Below, in pieces: positions 28,032 through 36,650 of a DNA stretch of 36,767 nucleotides. The notes under the pieces were generated by a model. That model saw only the letters and a list, made by a program, of their open reading frames with translations, ran no database searches and had not been told where the DNA came from. This DNA is from a bacterium (GTDB taxonomy: Bacteria; Chloroflexota; Dormibacteria; Aeolococcales; Aeolococcaceae): positions 1 to 36,767 of the forward strand of contig JACWAJ010000004.1 in assembly GCA_014874355.1 (NCBI GenBank), written 5' to 3'. Made by a program: the position numbers and the translations under genes. Within the stretch, counting starts at the first letter, position 1. Each line of letters starts with the position of its first letter.

Positions 28032-28114
28032 GACACGATCTAAGGTGACTGGATCGTATTGTGCCCGGCCATTTATCGATTGGTCGGGGCACAACTCGTA
28101 GGATTGCCGCTCGA

Positions 28115-29917
28115 ATGGCTCTGTCGCGCATCCGCAACTTCTGCGTCATCGCCCACATCGACCACGGCAAGTCGACGCTGGCGGACCGAATCCTTGAATT
28201 CACGGGCGCCGTGGCGCCCAGGGACATGCAGGACCAGCTCCTCGACCAGCTCGACCTCGAACGCGAGCGCGGCATCACCATCAAGGCCCAGGCAGTGCGG
28301 CTTGAATACTGTGCCGGCGACGGCCACACCTACGAACTCAATCTGATCGACACCCCCGGCCATGTCGACTTCGCCTACGAGGTGTCTCGTTCTCTTGCCG
28401 CCTGCGAAGGCGCCATCCTCGTAGTCGACGCCGCCCAGGGCATCGAGGCTCAGACCCTCGCCAACGTCTACGCCGCGCTGGAAGCCGGCCTCACGATCAT
28501 TCCAGTCATCAACAAGATCGACCTGCCTGCGGCCGACCCCGATCTGGTGCGTAAAGAGATCGAAGCCGTCATCGGCCTTCCCGCGAAGGACGCCATCCTT
28601 GCCTCGGCGCGGCAGGGAATTGGCATCAAGGAGACTTTGGAGGCCATCGTCGCCAGAGTGCCACCGCCTCGCGGCGACACTGCGGGCCCCCTCAAAGCGC
28701 TCATCTTCGACTCCAAGTACGACGCCTACCGGGGGGTCATCGTCTACTTGCGCGTGGTGGACGGCCACGTCAGGGCCGGAACGAAGGTGCACATGATGGC
28801 TACCGGCAAAGACTTCATCGTCGACGAGGTCGGGGCCTTTCGCCCGGGTATGACGCCCGTGAAGCGGCTCGACACCGGCGAGGTGGGCTATCTCGTCGCT
28901 TCCATCAAACACGTCGGCGACACCAAGGTCGGAGACACGGTCACCGGCGTACAGCACCCGGCGCCAACCCCACTGCCCGGCTATCGCGTGGTCGTCCCCA
29001 TGGTCTTCGCCGGGATCTTCCCGATTTCGAGCGACGACTACCCTGCTCTCCGAGAGGCCCTGGAGAAGCTCAACCTCAACGACGCCTCGCTGGTATTCCA
29101 GCCGGAGTCGTCCACCGCTCTGGGGTTTGGCTTCCGGTGTGGCTACCTCGGTCTGCTCCACATGGAGATCGTCCAGGAGCGCCTGGAACGTGAGTTCTCG
29201 CTCGAACTGCTGGCCACAGCACCAACGGTCGAGTACCGGGTTCGGATGCGCAGTGGCGAGGTCGTGCCCATCGACAACCCCGCCATGCTTCCCGACGCCT
29301 CTCTGGTCGAAGCCATCGAAGAACCGCGGACCAAGACTACGATTCTCACGCCCCAGGCCTACGTGGGCACCCTCATGGAGCTCTGCCAGGAGCGGCGCGG
29401 CGATTTCATGAACATGGAGTACCAGCCCGGTGAACGGGTCGCCCTCAGCTACGACATGCCGCTGGGCGAGATCATCCACGACTTCTACGACCAGCTCAAA
29501 TCGCGCAGCCGCGGCTATGCATCGCTGGACTACGAGATCGATGGATTCCGCGTCGAGCATCTGGTCAAACTCGACGTTCTGGTCGGCGGCCAGCGCGTCG
29601 ACGCGCTGTCAATGATCGTGCATCGCGAGAAGGCCGCCATCCAGGGGCGAAAGCTCGTCGACAAACTCAAGAAGCTGATCCCCAAGCAGCTTTTCGAGGT
29701 GCCCATCCAGGCGGCCATCGGCGGCAAGATCGTGGCCCGGGAAACCGTTTCGGCACTGCGCAAGGACGTGCTCGCCAAGTGCTATGGCGGGGATATCTCT
29801 CGCAAACGCAAACTTCTCGAGAAGCAGAAGGAAGGTAAACGCCGCATGAAACGCGTAGGCAATATCGACATCCCCCAGGACGCCTTCATGGCGGTCCTCA
29901 AACTCGACGAGGATTAA
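28115..29917 (+). CDS. lepA: Elongation factor 4 (LepA)
   Basis: A 600-aa translational GTPase with all LepA hallmarks: P-loop [20 protein letters not shown], switch [46 protein letters not shown], and [20 protein letters not shown]. The EF4-specific [20 protein letters not shown] and C-terminal [20 protein letters not shown] and [20 protein letters not shown] are also present. EF4 back-translocates or remodels stalled ribosomes under stress. The start [18 protein letters not shown] is standard; an upstream in-frame start (28061) adds a non-conserved 18 residues. It is divergent from the patatin-like gene and first of a three-gene run with the membrane protein (6 nt) and hemW. Confidence 0.98.
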   Translation: MALSRIRNFCVIAHIDHGKSTLADRILEFTGAVAPRDMQDQLLDQLDLERERGITIKAQAVRLEYCAGDGHTYELNLIDTPGHVDFAYEVSRSLAACEGAILVVDAAQGIEAQTLANVYAALEAGLTIIPVINKIDLPAADPDLVRKEIEAVIGLPAKDAILASARQGIGIKETLEAIVARVPPPRGDTAGPLKALIFDSKYDAYRGVIVYLRVVDGHVRAGTKVHMMATGKDFIVDEVGAFRPGMTPVKRLDTGEVGYLVASIKHVGDTKVGDTVTGVQHPAPTPLPGYRVVVPMVFAGIFPISSDDYPALREALEKLNLNDASLVFQPESSTALGFGFRCGYLGLLHMEIVQERLEREFSLELLATAPTVEYRVRMRSGEVVPIDNPAMLPDASLVEAIEEPRTKTTILTPQAYVGTLMELCQERRGDFMNMEYQPGERVALSYDMPLGEIIHDFYDQLKSRSRGYASLDYEIDGFRVEHLVKLDVLVGGQRVDALSMIVHREKAAIQGRKLVDKLKKLIPKQLFEVPIQAAIGGKIVARETVSALRKDVLAKCYGGDISRKRKLLEKQKEGKRRMKRVGNIDIPQDAFMAVLKLDED

Positions 29918-29923
29918 TAAAAA

Positions 29924-30697
29924 GTGGCATCCAAGAAGAAGCGCAAACCTCAGCAGCGACGCCAAGAAACGGTCGCGGTCAAGACCCCGGCCATGCCGTC
30001 AACGCCGGTCAAAGCCGAAAGCCGGCGGCCTGACCAGCGCAAGTCCGACAAGGCCGCCCTGAAGAAATCGTGGTCGCGAAGCAACATCGCGCTTCTCTTG
30101 GCCTTGGCCTGGGTTTCGCAGATCATCGTCATCGGCGCGATCTACGCCATCAGCCACAGTGCGTCGGGGTCGCCGGTGCTCGCCATCACTTCGCCCAACC
30201 CCTTCTTCCTGGTGCCCGCCTGCCTGGTTTTCGAGCCTCTGGTGCGCCGGCTTCGTCACGAACGGCGCATGGGCATCATGGAATCCCTGAGCGTGGGTTT
30301 CATAGCCGTCTTCATCGTCATGGCCGCGACATTGCTCGCGGGACAGTTCAACGCTCCCTCGACATCGGGGCCGGTCCCCAAGGCATCCCCGTCGGCGCAG
30401 GTGAGCGCACCCCCCCATCCCTCCGCATCGCCAACCGCGACGGGATCCGCATCACCCAGTCCGCGGCCTTCGGCGAAGCCCAGCGCATCGCCGTCCGTAT
30501 CGCCGTCCCAGCCACCCGCTCCATCCAACGCCACTCCCGACACTGCCGCAACGGTGGTCGGCGATGTCCTCGGTTACATCCTCACGGTTTTCTTCTATTC
30601 CCCGCTCTACCGTTTCCTCTTCAAGCCGAGTGGCCGCGCCCAAGCTGAGCGCCGTGGTCAAGACACCAAGCCGGCGCCTAAGAGGCCACGCCAATAA
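29924..30697 (+). CDS. Predicted four-helix membrane protein with a Pro/Ser-rich loop
   Basis: A 257-aa protein from GTG 29924. The basic cytoplasmic-type N-terminus (MASKKKRKPQQRRQE) is followed by a hydrophobic helix at about 54-77 (NIALLLALAWVSQIIVIGAI), a second at about 91-108 (FFLVPACLVFEPLV) and a third at about 122-141. Then comes a low-complexity Pro/Ser/Ala region (145-203), a last helix at about 213-232 (VLGYILTVFFYSPLYRFLF) and a basic tail. No family was recognised. Spacing of 6 nt after lepA and 0 nt before hemW shows an operon, yet nothing links its function to either. Confidence 0.7.
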   Translation: MASKKKRKPQQRRQETVAVKTPAMPSTPVKAESRRPDQRKSDKAALKKSWSRSNIALLLALAWVSQIIVIGAIYAISHSASGSPVLAITSPNPFFLVPACLVFEPLVRRLRHERRMGIMESLSVGFIAVFIVMAATLLAGQFNAPSTSGPVPKASPSAQVSAPPHPSASPTATGSASPSPRPSAKPSASPSVSPSQPPAPSNATPDTAATVVGDVLGYILTVFFYSPLYRFLFKPSGRAQAERRGQDTKPAPKRPRQ

Positions 30698-31873
30698 GTG
30701 AGAATCGCCAGTCCACGTTCGCTCTACGTTCACATCCCCTTCTGTGAGCGAAAGTGCCACTACTGCGACTTCGTCTCGGTGGCGGGCCGGCGCAATGAGG
30801 CCGAGTACGTCGACGCGCTATGCCGCGAGATCGTCAGCCTCGGCGCCGCCTCGACAACAGAGCTCGACACCGTCTTTATGGGCGGTGGCACACCCAGCTG
30901 GATCGACCCCCCACGTCTGGCGGCTGTGCTTGCTGCCGTTCGCGCCAACTTCGCACTCTCGCCCACGGCAGAGATCACGCTGGAGGCCAACCCCTCGAGC
31001 ACTACGGCGGCCCGTGCAGCGGCCTGGCGTAAGGCCGGTTTCAATCGCATCAGTCTGGGTGTGCAGTCGTTCGACGCCGGCGTACTTGGTTTCCTGGGAC
31101 GCATCCACGACGGCGCACGCGCCGTCGCCGCAGTAGCCGAGGTGCGGCAGGGCGGATTCACGCAAATCAACTGTGACCTGATCTACGCCGTGCCCGGCCT
31201 CGACGACGTCCTCTGGCAGACCACTCTTACGCAAATGCTCGATTTGGATCCGGGCCACATCTCCTGCTACGAACTTACAGTCGAACCCGGCACGCCTTTG
31301 TATCGGATGGTTGCCACAGGTCGCACCGCGAGCACCGACGCCGAAACCGCCTTGCGGCAACATCGCATCGCGGTCGCCACCCTAGGTGCCGCAGGCTACC
31401 CCCAGTACGAGGTGAGCAACTTCGCGCGCCCTGGCCAGGCATGCCTGCACAACCTCGCCTACTGGCGGAACCAGACCTATTTCGCCGCCGGCGCCGGCGC
31501 CCACGGTCACGTCGACCCCACAACTGCAGTCAGCCTCGGCTTCGATGTCGACCCGGCCGCAACAGCGGTTCGCTACTGGCACCCGTCCAGCATCCGCGAC
31601 TTCGTACTCGCATCCGCCGCATCCGGGCACCTGCCGGTCGCAGGCACGGAAACGGTCACGGCCTTGGAGCACCGTGCCGAGGCGATCATGCTGGGCTTGC
31701 GGCTCTGTCACGGCGTGGTCGGCGACGGACTCGACCCCGCTGAAGTGGACACCCTGGTCGAAGCCGGACTGTTGCGCCGTACCGGCGGACGCGTTGCCGC
31801 CTCGCCACGCGGACAGGAGGTGCTCAACCAGTTGGTAACCCGCCTTGCCATGACCCCGCTGCCTACCGCGTAG
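30698..31873 (+). CDS. hemW: Heme chaperone HemW (radical SAM, CPO3-like)
   Basis: A 391-aa radical SAM protein. LYVHIPFCERKCHYCDFVSV holds the CX3CX2C 4Fe-4S motif with the HemW-specific following Phe. Further landmarks are TVFMGGGTPSW, ITLEANPSS, FNRISLGVQSFDAGVLGFLG and QINCDLIYAVPGL, and the C-terminal HNLAYWRNQTYFAAGAGAHG (HNxxYW), which separates HemW from the coproporphyrinogen oxidase HemN. HemW binds heme and delivers it to target proteins. It begins with GTG immediately at the preceding stop. lepA-hemW linkage is common in bacteria. It ends 7 bp from the convergent cpaF-like gene. Confidence 0.95.
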   Translation: MRIASPRSLYVHIPFCERKCHYCDFVSVAGRRNEAEYVDALCREIVSLGAASTTELDTVFMGGGTPSWIDPPRLAAVLAAVRANFALSPTAEITLEANPSSTTAARAAAWRKAGFNRISLGVQSFDAGVLGFLGRIHDGARAVAAVAEVRQGGFTQINCDLIYAVPGLDDVLWQTTLTQMLDLDPGHISCYELTVEPGTPLYRMVATGRTASTDAETALRQHRIAVATLGAAGYPQYEVSNFARPGQACLHNLAYWRNQTYFAAGAGAHGHVDPTTAVSLGFDVDPAATAVRYWHPSSIRDFVLASAASGHLPVAGTETVTALEHRAEAIMLGLRLCHGVVGDGLDPAEVDTLVEAGLLRRTGGRVAASPRGQEVLNQLVTRLAMTPLPTA

Positions 31874-31880
31874 GGGGCGC

Positions 31881-33335
31881 TTAGAGTTCGGTGCGGTTGA
31901 ACATGCTGTGATCCAGAACCTCACCGTAGGATTCCAGATGCTCAAGGCAATTCGGTACGGCACCCGTCGCCACGTGCCGGCCCATGACGGCACCATCGCT
32001 GCCAATGCCGGTCTGGATGAACCGGAAGATGTCCTGCATCTGCACGTCTTGGCCAACGACTCCGGTCACCTCGGTGACACTCATGATCTTGCGGGTTCCG
32101 TCACGCATCCTCGCCTGCTGCACGATGATGTTGATGGCGGCTCCAATCTGCTCCCGGATCGCCTTGGATGGCAGGTCGGTACCTGCCATCAACACCATGG
32201 TCTCCAGACGGGCAACCACTTCTTTTGCAGAGTTCGCGTGCAGCGTCGTCAACGATCCGTCGTGTCCGGTATTCATGGCCTGCAACATGTCCAGCGCTTC
32301 GCCGCCACGGCATTCCCCAACCACGATCCGGTCCGGACGCATTCGCAGCGCGTTGATCACCAGATCCCGGGTGGTCACCCCGCCCTTCCCCTCGACGCTG
32401 ACCGGCCGCGTCTCCAGCGGAACCACGTGAGTCTGGTTGAGCTGTAACTCGGCCACATCCTCAATCGTCACGATGCGTTCGGTTTCGGAAATGAAGCCAC
32501 TAAGGATGTTGAGGGTTGTCGTCTTCCCCGACGATCCCCCACCGCTTACCGCAATGTTGAGACGACCGTGAACGCAGGCGCGCACGAAGGCGAGCATGTC
32601 CTCGGTCATCGTCCCAAAGCGAACCAGATCCTCACCGCTCAGCGCTTCTCTGTCGAACTTGCGGATGGTGATCGTAGCTCCAGTCAGGGACAGGGGCGGG
32701 ATGATTATGTGAACCCGCGATCCGTCCTCGAGACGCACGTCCACCATGGGCGACGACTCGTCGACACGACGCCCAACCCGCATGACGATCCGATCAATGA
32801 CCTGCCTGAGTTGTTGCTCGCTCTCGAAAACGATGGGACTTTTGTGGATCCGCCCCTCCTGCTCCACGTAAACCTTCTTCGCGCTGTTGACCATGATGTC
32901 CTTCACCGACGGATCCTTCAACAGGTCGTCGAGGGGGCCGAGGCCCACCATGTCCTGCACGATCGATTCGATGACGCGTGCCCGCATCGTCCGTGAGAGC
33001 GCGACGCCCTGCTCACGGGTCACCTCATCGAGGATCGCGTTGATTCGAGGCCTGAGCGCCTCGGCCGACGGGGTCGACGCCTCTTCCTTCAGTTCGGCAA
33101 CCAAGCGCGCCTGAACACGCTCGCGCACACCCGCATACCCGGGTGTGCCCGAAGGAACTGCGGTTGTAGCTTGCAAGTATCCCACCCGATCCAGCAGACC
33201 ACGACCACCGGAGCCCGATTGACCGGGACGTGGCAGCGGAAGAACCTCGTCGGACGACAACTCGCCGCCACCATGCACGGTTGCGTCCGGTTGGGTCTCC
33301 TCGGGGTCGGTAAGCGGTATCGGGCCTGGGTTCAT
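31881..33335 (-). CDS. cpaF: CpaF/TadA-type secretion ATPase
   Basis: At 484 aa, a disordered N-terminal segment of about 45 residues precedes a helical region and the type II/IV secretion ATPase core. The core shows IVQDMVGLGPLDDLLKDPSV, VDVRLEDGSRVHIIIPPLSL, ATITIRKF, a Walker A SGGGSSGKTTTLNILSG (Lys271), EDVAELQL and HVVPLETRP, a Walker-B-like RPDRIVVGECRGGEALDMLQ, and the His box LTTLHANSAKE. It powers Tad/Flp pilus assembly in well-studied systems. Its usual partners TadB/TadC, prepilin and peptidase are not visible. The only nearby same-strand gene is the membrane-tethered protease 101 bp upstream, possibly co-transcribed. Confidence 0.9.
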   Translation of the reverse strand: MNPGPIPLTDPEETQPDATVHGGGELSSDEVLPLPRPGQSGSGGRGLLDRVGYLQATTAVPSGTPGYAGVRERVQARLVAELKEEASTPSAEALRPRINAILDEVTREQGVALSRTMRARVIESIVQDMVGLGPLDDLLKDPSVKDIMVNSAKKVYVEQEGRIHKSPIVFESEQQLRQVIDRIVMRVGRRVDESSPMVDVRLEDGSRVHIIIPPLSLTGATITIRKFDREALSGEDLVRFGTMTEDMLAFVRACVHGRLNIAVSGGGSSGKTTTLNILSGFISETERIVTIEDVAELQLNQTHVVPLETRPVSVEGKGGVTTRDLVINALRMRPDRIVVGECRGGEALDMLQAMNTGHDGSLTTLHANSAKEVVARLETMVLMAGTDLPSKAIREQIGAAINIIVQQARMRDGTRKIMSVTEVTGVVGQDVQMQDIFRFIQTGIGSDGAVMGRHVATGAVPNCLEHLESYGEVLDHSMFNRTEL

Positions 33336-33436
33336 ATCCGGTGACTACAAGTTATGCGAGTCTCACGCCATGTGGGTCACAGGGTGGACACAGTCCTGCC
33401 CGAGCCCGTTCCCAACCAGTGGCCCTTTTGACATCG

Positions 33437-34921
33437 TCACTGCCAACGATAGCCACAATTCCCACATACCGTGGCTTCGGCCATAGGCGTCCCACACTGA
33501 GGACAGAACTTTGGCGACGGGGATGGGGTGGCGGCAACCGGTGAGGGTGAGTCCGTCGCCGCAGACGGCGTGGGCGTCAGGGGCGGAGCTGCAGGCGGAG
33601 GCGGAGGCTGAACCGCCGGAGGGGAGAGGGGCATCGCGCCGGGGGTTGGGACTGCCATCGGCATCGAAGCCGACGCGGCCCGCCCGCGACGCCGCGACAC
33701 CACAAGCACGACCACCACGATGGCGATCAACACCGCACCGCCAAGGATCGCCAAAATCAGCCACATTGAACTCGAGTTGGAGACAGGCTGCGCCGCAAAC
33801 TTGGCCTCCTGGTCATTGGGGAAATTCGCGGTGGCCTTCTTGTCAAATGCTGCGCACCCGACCTGGACCGGGTTGAGTTCCGCACACTCATGGAAGAGTG
33901 GCGCAGCCTTCTTGTAGCGCTGCTGGTTGTAGTACCCCATTCCGTCGCGCCACAACTGGTCGATGTGCCCCAACTGATTGACAGCGCTCGAGGCTCTTAC
34001 GAGGTCGCGGATGTCATTGGAGGTGATGAGGAAGTTCGTCGTGCTGGATGCGCCGAAGGACACGATGCCGATGACCTTCCCTTCGGAGTTGATGGCCGGC
34101 CCCCCGGAGTTGCCATGCTCCACTGTGACGTCGGTCTGAAGGATGTTGACGCCGTTGGCAAAGCCGATGTCCGCACTACCTTTCTTGTGGGCGGTGATCG
34201 TGCCGGTGGTGATGGTGGGCACCAACAGGTTCGCAATATTCCCACCGGTCATGCCGGTCATGGCAATTCCTGGATAGCCGATGACGGAGATTGAGTCCTG
34301 ATCCTGAACAGTACTGCTGTCACCCAGCAGCAACACAGGGGTGTTTTCCTGATTGACCTTAAGAACTGCGGCGTCCCGCTCTCCGTTGGGACTCGACTCC
34401 TTGAGCTCCGCCGGCAGCGCCTGTGACTCCGCTGTCATGTTCTGCGTCAGGACCACCGAGGTCACCGTGCTCTCGGTCAGATTCGTGCTGAGCAGGTAGG
34501 AGGCACGATGGGAATCGATCATCGCCTGGCAATTGCCGGTAGCTTCACAGTCGCCCACATTGGGATCGTGGGCATCCTGTTCCAGGTACAACTCGACCAG
34601 ATCTTGCTTGACGGACTCAGGAGTTGGCGCAGCCACGTGTGCCGCGGTCACGATGTAGCCGTCGGATGAGATGAAAAACCCCGTACCAAAGAATGAGGTC
34701 GTGAAAGGACTACCGTCGGGTTGCCCGTAGGTCTTTCCGGTGCGGTTGTCCTGAACGTAGGCCGTCTCCGTCGTTTCGACCAAGACGATGGCCGGCTTGT
34801 CCAAGATACCGGCATTCTTGAGGGCGTCCGGGGACGAACTCGCGGCCGACGCCGGATTTGTACCGAGCAAACTGGCCATTCCCATGACGGCGCTGGCCGC
34901 AACGAGAATTCGACTTCGCAT
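33437..34921 (-). CDS. Membrane-tethered trypsin-like serine protease with cytoplasmic zinc ribbon
   Basis: This 494-aa protein has a signal peptide (1-26, ending PASA) and a chymotrypsin-fold protease with His95 (VTAAHVAA), Asp183 (RDAAVLKV) and Ser272 (VEHGNSGGPAIN), in DegP/HtrA style but with no PDZ domain. A TPR-like helical pair (YYNQQRYKKAAPLFHECAEL, about 330-350) follows, then one transmembrane helix (387-409). Next come a stop-transfer RRRGR, a Pro/Ala/Ser-rich tail (420-470) and a zinc ribbon with Cys473, 476, 486 and 489 (CPQCG and CGNCG). So the protease faces out and the ribbon faces in. It might sense or transduce envelope stress; that is inference. Insert Cys124/131 may form a disulfide. 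Confidence 0.88.
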   Translation of the reverse strand: MRSRILVAASAVMGMASLLGTNPASAASSSPDALKNAGILDKPAIVLVETTETAYVQDNRTGKTYGQPDGSPFTTSFFGTGFFISSDGYIVTAAHVAAPTPESVKQDLVELYLEQDAHDPNVGDCEATGNCQAMIDSHRASYLLSTNLTESTVTSVVLTQNMTAESQALPAELKESSPNGERDAAVLKVNQENTPVLLLGDSSTVQDQDSISVIGYPGIAMTGMTGGNIANLLVPTITTGTITAHKKGSADIGFANGVNILQTDVTVEHGNSGGPAINSEGKVIGIVSFGASSTTNFLITSNDIRDLVRASSAVNQLGHIDQLWRDGMGYYNQQRYKKAAPLFHECAELNPVQVGCAAFDKKATANFPNDQEAKFAAQPVSNSSSMWLILAILGGAVLIAIVVVVLVVSRRRGRAASASMPMAVPTPGAMPLSPPAVQPPPPPAAPPLTPTPSAATDSPSPVAATPSPSPKFCPQCGTPMAEATVCGNCGYRWQ

Positions 34922-35099
34922 CTTGCCTACCTGATCTTCATGGAACGCATCACCAGCGGTTTGGATACATGGCAGGGAGCCTACACCGGCATGCCCACTC
35001 GCGCAAGCGGACGGGCAGGTGCAACTCGTACTATCAGGTCAACTCATCCCGTGTGCTCCGGACGGCTTCAATCCCCGCCCGGGTTGGAGGAAATGGCAA

Positions 35100-36383
35100 A
35101 TGGCAGTGGTGGAAACAACATTCATCGGTGCATCCGTGGCGACCGAGAACGCGTGGCACAACGCGCAGCAACAGTTCGACGACGCCGCCGAACTTCTGGG
35201 CCTAGAGCCTGACCTTCGGGACGTGCTTCGCGAGCCGAAGCGGGAACTGTCCGTCCACTTCCCCGTGAAAATGGACAATGGACACGTGCAGATGTTCCAG
35301 GGCTATCGCGTCCAGCACAACCTGGGTCGCGGTCCTGCCAAGGGAGGCATCCGCTACCACCAGGACGTCTCACTCGACGAAGTCCGCGCTCTTGCGATGT
35401 GGATGACGTGGAAGTGCGCCATCGCCGACCTGCCTTTCGGCGGCGCCAAGGGTGGGGTGATCGTCGACCCGCACAAGCTCTCTGCAGGTGAGTTGGAGCG
35501 CCTGACCCGCCGCTTCGCGAGCGAGATCTCGGTCCTCATCGGCCCCGAGAAGGACATCCCCGCGCCCGACGTCAACACAACGCCGCAGATGATGGCCTGG
35601 ATCATGGACACCATCTCTATGGCCAAGGGCTACTCGGTCCCGGCCGTCGTCACCGGCAAGCCGCTCTCCGTAGGCGGCAGTGCGGGCCGTAATGCAGCCA
35701 CCGGCCGTGGCTGCATGATTGTCGGCATGGAAGCCTGCCGCAAGCTCGGCATCGAGCCTTCGCGCGCGACCGTAGCGGTCCAGGGCTTCGGCAACGCCGG
35801 CAGCATCGCCGCCGGTCTTATGCAGGGGAAGGGATTCACCATCGTCGCCGTCTCCGACAGCCGCGGCGGCATCCAGAACCGCGCCGGCCTCGACGTGGCG
35901 GCCGTTATAGCCCACAAGCAGCGCACCGGTAGCGTAGTGGGCTTCCCCGGCTCCGAGCCGGTCAGCAACATGGCTCTCCTCGAGCTACCGGTCGACGTCC
36001 TCATTCCCGCGGCACTGGAAAGCCAGATCACCGCATCCAACGCGGGTGAGATCAAGGCCAAGCTCATTCTTGAGGCGGCCAACGGACCCACCACCCCCGA
36101 CGCCGACGCCATCCTGGCCAAGCGTGGCATCACCGTCATACCGGATGTCGTCGCCAACGCCGGCGGAGTCACCGTCTCGTACTTCGAGTGGGTACAGGAC
36201 ATCCAATCCTTCTTCTGGGAAGAGGATGAGGTGAACGCCAAGCTCGAGCGTGTGATGGTCAAGGCATTCAACACGACCTGGGACATGGCCAAGAAACACA
36301 ACGTGCCAGTTAGGCTCGGTGCTTATCTGGTCGCGGTGAGCCGCGTCGCAGACGCGACCCGTGTGCGCGGCATCTACCCGTAA
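35100..36383 (+). CDS. gdhA: Glutamate dehydrogenase (Glu/Leu/Phe/Val family)
   Basis: A 427-aa enzyme with dimerisation-domain motifs (FQGYRVQHNLGRGPAKGGIR), substrate and catalytic lysines in ALAMWMTWKCAIADLPFGGA, DIPAPDVNTTPQMMAWIMDT, and an NAD(P)-binding VAVQGFGNAGSIAAGLM (GxGxxG-like). A C-terminal NAGGVTVSYFEWVQDIQSFF closes it. It interconverts glutamate and 2-oxoglutarate + NH4+. Length and motifs fit the small hexameric class; the acidic residue ending the second strand (VSDSRGG) suggests NAD preference, not certain. Start 35100 follows a GGAGG site (35086-35090); an earlier in-frame start at 35019 lacks family similarity. Two hairpins follow the gene. Confidence 0.96.
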   Translation: MAVVETTFIGASVATENAWHNAQQQFDDAAELLGLEPDLRDVLREPKRELSVHFPVKMDNGHVQMFQGYRVQHNLGRGPAKGGIRYHQDVSLDEVRALAMWMTWKCAIADLPFGGAKGGVIVDPHKLSAGELERLTRRFASEISVLIGPEKDIPAPDVNTTPQMMAWIMDTISMAKGYSVPAVVTGKPLSVGGSAGRNAATGRGCMIVGMEACRKLGIEPSRATVAVQGFGNAGSIAAGLMQGKGFTIVAVSDSRGGIQNRAGLDVAAVIAHKQRTGSVVGFPGSEPVSNMALLELPVDVLIPAALESQITASNAGEIKAKLILEAANGPTTPDADAILAKRGITVIPDVVANAGGVTVSYFEWVQDIQSFFWEEDEVNAKLERVMVKAFNTTWDMAKKHNVPVRLGAYLVAVSRVADATRVRGIYP

Positions 36384-36397
36384 CCAACAGTCTTTGG

Positions 36398-36433
36398 TCG
36401 GAGCGGGAGCCGTCCAAACGGCTCCCGCTCCGA
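36398..36433 (+). terminator. Strong 16-bp hairpin after glutamate dehydrogenase
   Basis: TCGGAGCGGGAGCCGT, loop CCAA, ACGGCTCCCGCTCCGA is a perfect 16-bp stem starting 14 nt after the stop. No T-run follows. It may pause polymerase, protect the 3' end, or terminate together with the next hairpin. Confidence 0.7.
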
Positions 36434-36448
36434 TAGACTTACGACTTA

Positions 36449-36487
36449 CCGTCGGTGGCCCCCCAAGCACCGGCGGTTTCTCTTTAT
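36449..36487 (+). terminator. Rho-independent terminator after glutamate dehydrogenase
   Basis: CCGTCGGTG and CACCGGCGG pair over 9 bp with one G-T wobble around a 10-nt loop, then TTTCTCTTTAT follows. This has both stem and U-rich tail, so it is the probable terminator proper. Confidence 0.7.
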
Positions 36488-36501
36488 ATGCCTTATATGC
36501 C
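36484..36501. repeat. Tandem 9-bp repeat at the edge of the insertion sequence
   Basis: TTATATGCC occurs twice in a row (36484-36492 and 36493-36501), just outside the AT-rich left end of the insertion sequence. It may be unrelated slippage or part of the target. Confidence 0.6.
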
Positions 36502-36516
36502 GGTGAGCTTTCCTGT

Positions 36517-36583
36517 CCTGACTTCCGCAGCTTTCGTGAAAAAGTGGACTTTTAGCCTGACTTCCGCAGATTTCGTGAAAAAG
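36517..36583. repeat. Pair of 28-bp direct repeats near the IS left end
   Basis: Two copies beginning CCTGACTTCCGCAG at 36517-36544 and 36556-36583 differ at one base (C or A after GCAG) and are 39 bp apart. A shorter pair, GATTTCAGTCACCT and GATTTAGTCACCT, follows at about 36587 and 36621. Such repeats next to a transposase start are typical transposase-binding sites. Confidence 0.75.
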
Positions 36584-36650
36584 GGCGATTTCAGTCACCT
36601 TTTGAGTTCAAGACGCCGGAGATTTAGTCACCTAATCTAGTCTCTGCTGG

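Noticed and set aside
25337-28043. Long plus-strand frames opposite the glycosyltransferase and patatin genes
   Set aside because: Antisense shadows without recognisable domains; minus-strand proteins show full motifs.
28073-29560. Long minus-strand frame (about 495 codons) opposite lepA
   Set aside because: It is a shadow of lepA: His/Asp/Gly/Val-rich with no motif, while the plus strand encodes a complete EF4.
36517-36583. CRISPR repeats
   Set aside because: Only two copies, an 11-nt gap, and they lie at a transposase gene start.
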